DNA from: Ectothiorhodospira mobilis
GTDB lineage: Bacteria > Pseudomonadota > Gammaproteobacteria > Ectothiorhodospirales > Ectothiorhodospiraceae
Length of the DNA: 59,919 nt
Direction of reading: 5' to 3'
NCBI RefSeq assembly: GCF_016584115.1
Contig: NZ_NRSK01000018.1
Span: forward strand, 1-59,919
Shown here: positions 1-7,120 of the stretch, piece after piece
Layout: each line of letters starts with the position of its first letter
Numbering within the stretch: the stretch's first letter is position 1
Notes under the pieces: model-generated
Seen by the model: only the letters and a program-made list of their open reading frames with translations
Database searches by the model: none
What the model was told of the DNA's origin: nothing
Made by a program: the position numbers and the translations under genes

Positions 1-340
1 CCGAACTCAAGGCGCGCTTCCTGGGGGGATTCGCCGCCAGGGTCATTGAACGGGAGGATCCGGATCTGGCCCGGCGCATGGTCCGCCACACCGCCGTGGT
101 GGACTGGCGTACCCGGGCACGTGACGGCGCGATTTGCCTTGGCTCCACGGTCCGTCATCCCCCCAACCGTCCCAGTCAACCTCCATCCCCTGTGGTGCGC
201 TCAGACGGGCAGCCGTTCCAGCCCCCGGGTACGCCAGTCCACCACGGCGGTGTGGCGGACCATGCGCCGGGCCAGATCCGGATCCTCCCGTTCAATGACC
301 CTGGCGGCGAATCCCCCCAGGAAGCGCGCCTTGAGTTCGG
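1..340. repeat. 117-bp perfect inverted repeat, arms 1-117 and 224-340
   Basis: Bases 1-117 read on the plus strand are identical to the reverse complement of 224-340, which is the 3' end of the minus-strand carbonic-anhydrase-like gene. The arms are separated by a 106-bp spacer (118-223) that carries the last few codons and stop of that gene plus unmatched DNA. The left arm encodes the same C-terminal peptide and begins at base 1, so the duplication may continue outside the window. Either a true tail-to-tail duplication or a fold-back chimera at a contig end would give this pattern; the perfect identity and edge position favour an artefact. Confidence 0.9.
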
Positions 341-1259
341 CCCGGGCCCGGTCCACCCCCATCTCCTCGTAGGGGGCCGAGGCCAGGAGCAGGCAGCCGT
401 CGTCCGGGATCCGTCCGGCGGCCATGTTGCCCCGGATGATGGCCGCGGCGTTGCGGATGGGTTCGGCCAGATCGGGGCTGTAGGGGCCGATGATCAGGGC
501 CGTGTTGGGCACATGCAGGAAATCAAAGCCCTGGCCCACGCAGATGGCCCATTCCCGGTGCTGCAGGTCCAGGTCACGGATGGTGTCCCGCAGGGCGGCG
601 ATGTGACCCAGATTGCCTTGCAGCAGGGGCATCAGGTCACGGCATACCTCCCCGGGCATATCCGGGCAGAGTTCCATCACCTGGCGGGCCAGTTCCCCAC
701 GCTGTTGCGGGGATAGGGTGGCCAGATCCAGGGTGGCCCCGGCCTCGCCGTGCAGGGTCAGGGCCTCCTCGTCGGTCTCGAAGCCGCACACCAGGGGATA
801 GACGCTCTCGCCTCCCGGTCCGAAGAGCTGCCGGGCCTGATCCCGGATCTGAAAGGCGTGGGCCCGGGCGGCCCCGGTGTCGCAGTCGAACCCGGCGCAG
901 CCCCGGGCGCGGTCCCCGCGGGAGAAATGATAGGTGATCATCATGAGCACCCGGTGCCCGCAGGCGGCCGCCTGCTGCACCGTGCGGGTGAGCATCTCCC
1001 CCAGGAAGGGCCAGCCCAGGTCGAAGCGTCCCCCCAGGTTGCGGAAGGGATGGATCACCCCCAGGGGGGTGCCCGTGGCATGGGGGATATGGATGCGCCC
1101 GTCCATGCACTTCATCACCACCACCCGGGTGGGATGACGGGCCAGGTAGCGGGTGCGATCCAGGGTTGCCTCCGCACCGGAGAAGGTGCGGGCATGATGC
1201 TCCGCCAGTGCGTACAGCCATCGGATGCGTTCTTCGAGGGGCCGGGTGTGGCTGTCCAT
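201..1259 (-). CDS. Beta-carbonic-anhydrase-like protein
   Basis: 352-residue protein with a divergent beta-carbonic-anhydrase signature. CMDGR (Cys51, Asp53, Arg55) matches the Cys-x-Asp-x-Arg zinc/dyad motif, and His111 plus Cys121 could supply the other zinc ligands. The nine-residue spacing between His and Cys is much longer than the H-x2-C of ordinary beta enzymes and recalls the wider spacing in carboxysomal CsoSCA, although this protein is shorter than CsoSCA and lacks its long N-terminal region. The likely reaction is CO2/bicarbonate interconversion, but activity is not proven by sequence. It has no signal peptide, so it is probably cytoplasmic. It diverges from pncB across about 108 bp. 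Its last 30-odd codons lie inside the inverted repeat at the window edge. Confidence 0.6.
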   Translation of the reverse strand: MDSHTRPLEERIRWLYALAEHHARTFSGAEATLDRTRYLARHPTRVVVMKCMDGRIHIPHATGTPLGVIHPFRNLGGRFDLGWPFLGEMLTRTVQQAAACGHRVLMMITYHFSRGDRARGCAGFDCDTGAARAHAFQIRDQARQLFGPGGESVYPLVCGFETDEEALTLHGEAGATLDLATLSPQQRGELARQVMELCPDMPGEVCRDLMPLLQGNLGHIAALRDTIRDLDLQHREWAICVGQGFDFLHVPNTALIIGPYSPDLAEPIRNAAAIIRGNMAAGRIPDDGCLLLASAPYEEMGVDRARAELKARFLGGFAARVIEREDPDLARRMVRHTAVVDWRTRGLERLPV

Positions 1260-1367
1260 GGGGGCTCCCGGTGACGGATGGGCTTTACGATGTCCGGGCC
1301 GAGTATACTAAGATCGGTATCAGGGGCCATCCGGCCCCATCCTCCCGTTCCCATCCAGGGGAGCCCC

Positions 1368-2735
1368 ATGACCTCAGGCAGCGCTCTTCCCAGCCCCGCT
1401 GGTCCCCAGGGCCTGGCCCTGTTCACGGACCTGTACGAACTCACCATGATGCAGGCCTACTGGGCGCAGGACAGGATGGACACGGCGGTGTTCAGCCTGT
1501 TCACCCGCCGCCTGCCGCCCCGGCGCAACTACATCCTGGCCTGCGGGCTGCACACGGTGCTGGAGCAGCTGGAGGCCCTGCGCTTTACCCGGGAGGACCT
1601 GGCCTATCTGGAGGGACTGGGGCTGTTCTCCGACGGCTTCCTGGATTATCTGGCGGGATTCCGTTTCACTGGCGAGGTGCATGCCGTGGAGGAGGGGACC
1701 CCCCTGTTCGCCAACGAACCCCTGCTGGAGGTGATCGCCCCGCTGCCCGAGGGGCAGCTCATCGAGACCCTGGTGATGAACCAGATGCACCTGCAGACGG
1801 TGCAGGCCTCCAAGGCGGCCCGGGTGGTGGAGGCGGCCCGGGGACGGGCCGTGATCGACTTCGGTGCGCGCCGCATCCACGGCCTGGACGCCGCCCTCAA
1901 GGGGGCGCGGGCCTTTCATATCGCGGGGGCGGCGGGGACCTCCAATGTCCTGGCGGGGCGGCTCTACGGCCTGCCGGTGAAGGGCACCATGGCCCACAGC
2001 TACATCCAGGCCCACGAGGACGAGCAGCAGGCCTTTCTGGAATTCACCCGCCTCTATCCCGACACCGTGCTCCTGGTGGATACCTACGACACCCTCCAGG
2101 GGGTGGACCGGGTCATCCATCTGGCCCGGGAGCTGGGGCCGGATTTCCGGGTCAGCGCCATCCGTCTGGATTCCGGCGACCTGGAGCGCCTGTCGTATCA
2201 GGCACGGGAGCGTCTGGATGCCGCGGGTCTTGAGGGGGTGGGGATCCTGGTGAGCGGCGGCCTGGACGAGGACGAGGTGGACCGCCTGCTGCGCGCCGGG
2301 GCCCCCATCGACGGCTTCGGGGTGGGAACCTCCATGGGGGTGTCCAGCGATGCCCCGGACCTGGACATGGCCTACAAGCTCTGTGAGTACGCGGGCCGGG
2401 GGCGGCTCAAGCTGTCCACCGGCAAGCCCGTGCTGCCGGGGCGCAAGCAGGTCTTCCGCCGCCTGGGGGACGCGCCGGAGGCGGGGGATGTCATCGCCCG
2501 GGCCGGGGAGGCCCTGGAGGGGGAGCCCCTGCTGCAGCCGGTGATGAGCAGCGGCTGGCGGCTTGCGCCGGCCCCGTCCCCGGATACACTGCGACAGCGG
2601 GCCCAGGCCCAGGTGGCGCGCCTGCCCCAGGCCGTGCGCGGCCTTGCGCCGGCCGATCCCCCCTATCCGGTGCGGGTCAGTGACGCCCTGCAGGCCCATC
2701 AGGCGGCGGTGACCCGGGACCTGGCGCGGGACTGA
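1368..2735 (+). CDS. pncB: Nicotinate phosphoribosyltransferase
   Basis: 455-residue enzyme of NAD salvage that joins nicotinic acid to PRPP to give nicotinate mononucleotide. The N-terminus has the family signature LFTDLYELTMMQAYW, followed by the RRLPPRRNYILACGL region and later HSYIQAHEDEQQAF (phosphorylated-His loop region) and IRLDSGDL, all typical of PncB. The frame is open back to 1278, but the ATG at 1368 is preferred because it begins just before the conserved N-terminus and follows GGGGAGCCCC. pncA follows after 51 bp on the same strand, so the pair probably forms an operon that converts nicotinamide to NaMN. A TATACT box at 1304-1309 is a possible -10 element. Confidence 0.93.
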   Translation: MTSGSALPSPAGPQGLALFTDLYELTMMQAYWAQDRMDTAVFSLFTRRLPPRRNYILACGLHTVLEQLEALRFTREDLAYLEGLGLFSDGFLDYLAGFRFTGEVHAVEEGTPLFANEPLLEVIAPLPEGQLIETLVMNQMHLQTVQASKAARVVEAARGRAVIDFGARRIHGLDAALKGARAFHIAGAAGTSNVLAGRLYGLPVKGTMAHSYIQAHEDEQQAFLEFTRLYPDTVLLVDTYDTLQGVDRVIHLARELGPDFRVSAIRLDSGDLERLSYQARERLDAAGLEGVGILVSGGLDEDEVDRLLRAGAPIDGFGVGTSMGVSSDAPDLDMAYKLCEYAGRGRLKLSTGKPVLPGRKQVFRRLGDAPEAGDVIARAGEALEGEPLLQPVMSSGWRLAPAPSPDTLRQRAQAQVARLPQAVRGLAPADPPYPVRVSDALQAHQAAVTRDLARD

Positions 2736-2786
2736 AACGCCCCCGTGGGGGCCGCATGCCGGGGGTTGCCCCGGAGGAGGTGTGCC

Positions 2787-3368
2787 ATGGGTGATACCAT
2801 CGATCCGCTGCTGCGGCCCGGGGACGCCCTGCTGGTGGTGGACGTGCAGAACGATTTCTGCCCCGGCGGGCGCCTGCCCATCCCCCTGGGGGACCGGGTG
2901 ATCCCCGTCCTCAACCGCGCCCTGGAGGCGGCCCGGGCCCGGGGACTGCCGGTCTATGCCTCCCGGGACTGGCATCCCCTGCACCACCCCAGTTTTACGG
3001 AGCAGGGCGGCCCCTGGCCCGTCCACTGCCTGCAGGACACCCCCGGTGCCGCCTTCCATCCGGAGCTGGACCTGCCTGCGGAGTGCATCACCGTCACCAA
3101 GGGGACCCGCTTCGACAAGGATCAGTATTCCGCCTTCGACGAGACGGGGCTGGAGCAGGAGCTGCGCCGCCAGGGGGTGCAGCGCCTGTGGATCGGTGGT
3201 CTGGCGGAGGATGTCTGTGTCGAGGCCACCGCCCGGGATGCCGTGGGCCTGGGTTTCGCGGCCGTGCTGCTCCCCGGCGGGGCACTGCCAGTGTCCCCGG
3301 AGGGGGGCGAACAGGCCCGGGCGCGCATGGCCCGGGACGGGGTGGTGCTGCAACCCGGCCCGGGCTGA
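2787..3368 (+). CDS. pncA: Nicotinamidase
   Basis: 193-residue isochorismatase-fold amidase that hydrolyses nicotinamide to nicotinate and ammonia, feeding PncB just upstream. All catalytic and metal residues are visible: Asp in VVDVQNDF, the metal-binding DWHPLHH segment, Lys in VTKGT, and the nucleophilic Cys in AEDVCVEAT preceded by the cis-peptide glycine pair. The ATG at 2787 was chosen because GGAGGAGG lies about 8 bp upstream; the longer frame to 2745 would add a non-conserved leader. It ends 9 bp before the convergent stop of the GGDEF/EAL gene. Confidence 0.93.
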   Translation: MGDTIDPLLRPGDALLVVDVQNDFCPGGRLPIPLGDRVIPVLNRALEAARARGLPVYASRDWHPLHHPSFTEQGGPWPVHCLQDTPGAAFHPELDLPAECITVTKGTRFDKDQYSAFDETGLEQELRRQGVQRLWIGGLAEDVCVEATARDAVGLGFAAVLLPGGALPVSPEGGEQARARMARDGVVLQPGPG

Positions 3369-3377
3369 TCCTCCCGC

Positions 3378-6164
3378 TCAGGATCGGCCCCGTAAGGCCT
3401 GGGTGGCGATCGCCCTGGTGCGGGCGGGCAGGTGTCGGGCGATGATCCCGGCCGGCTGGGGACGGTTGAAGAGGAACCCCTGGCCGATGCGGCAGCCGTG
3501 TGCCAGCAAAAAGCGCTGCTGGGCGGCGGTCTCCACCCCCTCGGCGATCACCTCCAGGCCCAGGGTCTCCCCCAGGCCGATGATGGCCCGCACGATGGCC
3601 GCGTCCTCGGGATGGGCGTCGGGGTCGTCCCCCAGGTCCATGACGAAGGACTGGTCGATCTTGATGGCCTGCACCGGCAGCCGCTTGAGGTAGTTCAGGG
3701 AGGAATAGGCGGTGCCGAAATCGTCGATGGAGATGTGAAAGCCCTGCTCGTGCATGCGCGAGAGGATGCGGATGGTACGCTCCACCGAACGCATGGCGGC
3801 GCTCTCGGTGATCTCGAACTCGATGTGTCCCGGCTCCACACCGGTCTCCTCCAGGGTCTCCAGGGTGCGCTCCACCAGCCCCTTCTGCTGGAACTCCCGT
3901 CCCGACAGGTTCACCGCCACCGGAGGTGCCTCCAGCCCCGCCGCCTCCCAGGCACGGATCTGCAGGCAGGCCTGGCGCAGGATCTCCGGCCCCAGGGCGA
4001 GGATGAAGCCGGTCTCCTCCGCCAGGGGGATGAAGCGCCCGGGGGAGACCAGGCCCCATTCCGGGTGCTGCCAGCGCACCAGGGCCTCCAGGCTGTGGAT
4101 GCGGCCGCTGGCCAGGTCCACCCGGGGCTGGAAGTGCAGCAGGAACTCCTGGTTCTCCAGGCCCCGGCGCATGGCCTGGTCCACGGTCATGCGCTCGTGC
4201 AACTGGGTGTCCAGTTCCCGGGTGTAGAAATTGTAGTTGTGGCGGCCCTGGTTCTTGGCCCGGTACATGGCGGCGTCGGCGTGACGGATCAGTTCCTCGG
4301 CGCGGTCGCTGTCCTGGGGGAAGACGGCGATGCCGATGCTGAAGCCCAGCACCATGGGGCTGTTGTCCCCCAGGAGGAAGGGTTCCGCGAAGGCCTGCTG
4401 CAGGTGTTCCACCACCGGGATCACGTCCTGGGGCCGCTCCAGGGGGCTGAGCAGCAGCACGAACTCATCGCCGCCGAACCGGGCCAGGGTATCCCCCTCC
4501 CGCAGATGGGCCCGCAGGCGGCGCGCCACCTGGACCAGCAGGCGGTCCCCCTGTTCGTGCCCCAGGGAGTCGTTCACCACCTTGAAATCGTCCAGGTCCA
4601 GCAGGCCCACCGCCAGCACGTGGTCATCCCGGCGCGCCACCGCCAGGGCCTGCCCGAGCCGGTCCAGGAACAGGTCGCGGTTGGCCAGCCCCGTGAGGGG
4701 GTCGTGGAAGGCCAGGTAGTCCAGGCGGTCGCTCAGGTGCTTGCGGTCGGTGATGTCCTCGGCCAGCTTGATGTAGTGGGTGATATGCCCCTGGCCGTCG
4801 CGGATGGGGTAGATGCGGGCCCGCTCCCAGTAGATCTCGCCGTTCCTGCGCCGGTTCTTGAACTGCCCCTCCCAGGTCCCGCCCCGGGACAGTTTCTCGA
4901 ACAGGCCGGGGTCCTTGTCGTCGCCGGGCAGGCCCGAGCCCAGCCGCTGGGCGTTCATGCCCATTACCTCGGATTCCGTGTAGCCGGTGATGTGGCAGAA
5001 CTGGCGGTTGACATAGCGGATCAGACCGGTGGTGTCGGTGATCACCACGATGCTGGGGCTCTGGTCCACGGCGAAGGCCAGCCGTTGCAGGCTCTCCTCG
5101 GTGACATGCCGCTGGGTGATGTCCAGATGGGAACCCAGCAGCCGGGCGGGATGGCCGTCCGCGCCCCGGATGAGGGAGCCCTGGGCCAGGATCCAGCGGT
5201 AACTCCCGTCCTTGTGGCGCATGCGCGCCTCGTTGATGTAGCGTCCCTCGGGGTTGGCGAGAAAGGCGGCCACCTTGCGCTGTGCGGGCTCCAGATCGTC
5301 CGGATGCAGGCGCGAGCGCCATTCGCTGAAGTCGTCGCCGATCTCCCAGTCCTCATAGCCCAGCTGGGCCTTCCACTCCCGGGAGTAGAAGACCTTGTCG
5401 GTGCGCAGGTCCCAGTCGAACAGGCCGATGTTGCCGGCGCGGATGGTCTCCCGCAGGCGCAGCTGGTCCCGTTGTTTCTCCGTGAGGTCCACCCCCATGC
5501 AGAACAGGCGTGTGTCCTCGGGGCCGTATTCCAGGGCGGCGTGGACGCAATAGATCTCCACCGGATGGCCGTCCTTGTGGCGCAGGGTGAGGGGGCCGGA
5601 CTCGGGGGGCGTCCCTTCGGCACGCATCCCCCGCAGGTTCTCCTCCATCTCCCCGCGCAGGTTCTCGGGCACGATCAGATCCAGCAGGCTGGCCTGAAGG
5701 GCCTCCCCGGCGTCGTAGCCGAAGACCCGTTGGCTGGCCCGGTTCCAGTAGAACACGGTGCCGTCCAGGTGATAGCCCTGGATGGCGATGTCCGGGACCT
5801 CCTGCAGCAGATGCTGGAAGATGACCTCGTTCTCCCGGGTCGCCTGTTCGGCCCGCTTGCGGTCGGTCACGTCCCGCAGGTAGACCACCCAGACCGGTTC
5901 CCCCTGCATGTCCATGGGTACGGTGCGCACGTCGGCGGACACCACGCCCCGCCGGGGATGGGGGATCTGGATCTCGGTGGGCTCATCGGGCACCACCACG
6001 AAGCCGAACTCGTGTCCCTGCAGGGTCTTGAGGGGATGCCCGAAAAGCCGGGCCGCCGCCGCATTGGCGTAGCGGATGATGCCGGCCCGGTCCAGCAGGA
6101 GGATGGCGTCGGAGGCCTCCTCCACCATCTGCCGGAAATGCTGCAGCCCGGCCCCCCGCATCAT
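3378..6164 (-). CDS. Multi-PAS GGDEF/EAL c-di-GMP signalling protein
   Basis: About 928 residues from the chosen ATG at 6164, which sits just before the first PAS domain; the open frame extends to 6320 and that longer start cannot be excluded. Four PAS-type sensor modules occupy roughly residues 5-505 (for example FRQMVEEASDAILLLD and LAFAVDQSPSIVVITD), then GGDEF at about 515-675 and EAL at about 685-925. The cyclase motif GGDEF is intact, with a product-inhibition I-site RxxD five residues before it (REGD). The phosphodiesterase motif SLEALVRWQHP and the later DDFGTAYSSL are also intact, so it may both make and degrade c-di-GMP. No membrane segment is visible, suggesting a soluble sensor. 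It diverges from the PilZ receptor gene, its plausible downstream effector. Confidence 0.9.
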   Translation of the reverse strand: MMRGAGLQHFRQMVEEASDAILLLDRAGIIRYANAAAARLFGHPLKTLQGHEFGFVVVPDEPTEIQIPHPRRGVVSADVRTVPMDMQGEPVWVVYLRDVTDRKRAEQATRENEVIFQHLLQEVPDIAIQGYHLDGTVFYWNRASQRVFGYDAGEALQASLLDLIVPENLRGEMEENLRGMRAEGTPPESGPLTLRHKDGHPVEIYCVHAALEYGPEDTRLFCMGVDLTEKQRDQLRLRETIRAGNIGLFDWDLRTDKVFYSREWKAQLGYEDWEIGDDFSEWRSRLHPDDLEPAQRKVAAFLANPEGRYINEARMRHKDGSYRWILAQGSLIRGADGHPARLLGSHLDITQRHVTEESLQRLAFAVDQSPSIVVITDTTGLIRYVNRQFCHITGYTESEVMGMNAQRLGSGLPGDDKDPGLFEKLSRGGTWEGQFKNRRRNGEIYWERARIYPIRDGQGHITHYIKLAEDITDRKHLSDRLDYLAFHDPLTGLANRDLFLDRLGQALAVARRDDHVLAVGLLDLDDFKVVNDSLGHEQGDRLLVQVARRLRAHLREGDTLARFGGDEFVLLLSPLERPQDVIPVVEHLQQAFAEPFLLGDNSPMVLGFSIGIAVFPQDSDRAEELIRHADAAMYRAKNQGRHNYNFYTRELDTQLHERMTVDQAMRRGLENQEFLLHFQPRVDLASGRIHSLEALVRWQHPEWGLVSPGRFIPLAEETGFILALGPEILRQACLQIRAWEAAGLEAPPVAVNLSGREFQQKGLVERTLETLEETGVEPGHIEFEITESAAMRSVERTIRILSRMHEQGFHISIDDFGTAYSSLNYLKRLPVQAIKIDQSFVMDLGDDPDAHPEDAAIVRAIIGLGETLGLEVIAEGVETAAQQRFLLAHGCRIGQGFLFNRPQPAGIIARHLPARTRAIATQALRGRS

Positions 6165-6337
6165 GGGGCCGTAGCCGGGTTGGGCCGGCCGGTGAGGTAT
6201 GGGGGGTGGTGCAGTCTGGGGGCTGGCTTCATGGTGCGGCCGGTCCGGGCAAGGGTGTGGGGCCGCGGATGCTGACATCACAGGCCCGGTGGCAGATGGT
6301 ATCATGTCCGACCCCTGCATCCATGCGTCGATCCCCC

Positions 6338-7114
6338 ATGTCCGACCCCAGCGCCAGCCTGATCCGCAACCGCCGGCGACAGCAGACCCTCCTGCGCGAG
6401 CTCATCAGGGCCCGGGCCCTGCTCACCGTGAGCGCCAGTGTGGCCCCGGAGCCGGCCCCGGAAGGGGAGGCGTCGCCACTGGAGCATGCCCCCCTGCGCC
6501 TGCAGGGGGTCAGTCAGCTGCTCCAGCTGGCCCCGGAGAGCGACCAGCTGGCTTTGGAGGCCCCCAACAACGAGGTCCTGATGCGCCGCCTGGCCCCGGG
6601 GGACGAACTCCGGGTCCGGGCCTCCCTGCGCGGCGTGCCCCTGATCTTCCGCACGGTGTATGAGCGGCTGCACGAGGAGGGGGATCTCCAGGCCCTGGTA
6701 TGCCGCTGGCCGGAGGTGGTGGACTATCGCCAGCGGCGTGGGGCCTTTCGCGTTGCCATCCCCCTGGCCATGGAGGCCCGGGCCCACTGGTGCCTGGACG
6801 AGGGGACGGGGGACGACCAGCCGGTCTACTCCGGGCGTCCGGCGGATGTCTCCATCCAGGGGCTGGGGCTGGACTGTGAACTGGATGCCGGAGACATGCC
6901 GGATCCGGGCACCGGGGTCCTGATCCGGACCCTGGAGATGGGGGAATACCGCTGGAGCGATCTGCCGGCGGTGGTGCGCAACGTCAAGCCGGATCCCCGC
7001 CGCGAGGGGCGCTGCCGTCTGGGACTGCAGTTCAGTGCCCTGCAACCCGCCGCCGAGCGCACCCTCAACCGTCTGATCATGGACCTGCAGCAGGATGCGG
7101 CCAAGCGGGCCTGA
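6338..7114 (+). CDS. PilZ-domain flagellar brake protein (YcgR-like)
   Basis: 258-residue protein with an N-terminal YcgR-type domain (about residues 20-125) and a C-terminal PilZ domain. Both c-di-GMP-binding elements are present: the arginine motif RQRRGAFR (RxxxR) and the downstream D-x-S-x-x-G motif in ADVSIQGLG. In enteric bacteria YcgR binds c-di-GMP and slows the flagellar motor; here the target is unknown because no flagellar genes are in view. The ATG at 6338 (MSDPSASL) was chosen over the longer frame from 6206, which would overlap the divergent gene's upstream region. It lies between a GGDEF/EAL gene and a GGDEF gene, making a compact c-di-GMP block, and ends 6 bp before the convergent stop at 7121. 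Confidence 0.85.
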   Translation: MSDPSASLIRNRRRQQTLLRELIRARALLTVSASVAPEPAPEGEASPLEHAPLRLQGVSQLLQLAPESDQLALEAPNNEVLMRRLAPGDELRVRASLRGVPLIFRTVYERLHEEGDLQALVCRWPEVVDYRQRRGAFRVAIPLAMEARAHWCLDEGTGDDQPVYSGRPADVSIQGLGLDCELDAGDMPDPGTGVLIRTLEMGEYRWSDLPAVVRNVKPDPRREGRCRLGLQFSALQPAAERTLNRLIMDLQQDAAKRA

Positions 7115-7120
7115 AACGAT

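Noticed and set aside
3432-6275. Plus-strand open frame of about 950 codons opposite the GGDEF/EAL gene
   Set aside because: Antisense shadow with no domain; the minus strand carries intact PAS, GGDEF and EAL motifs.
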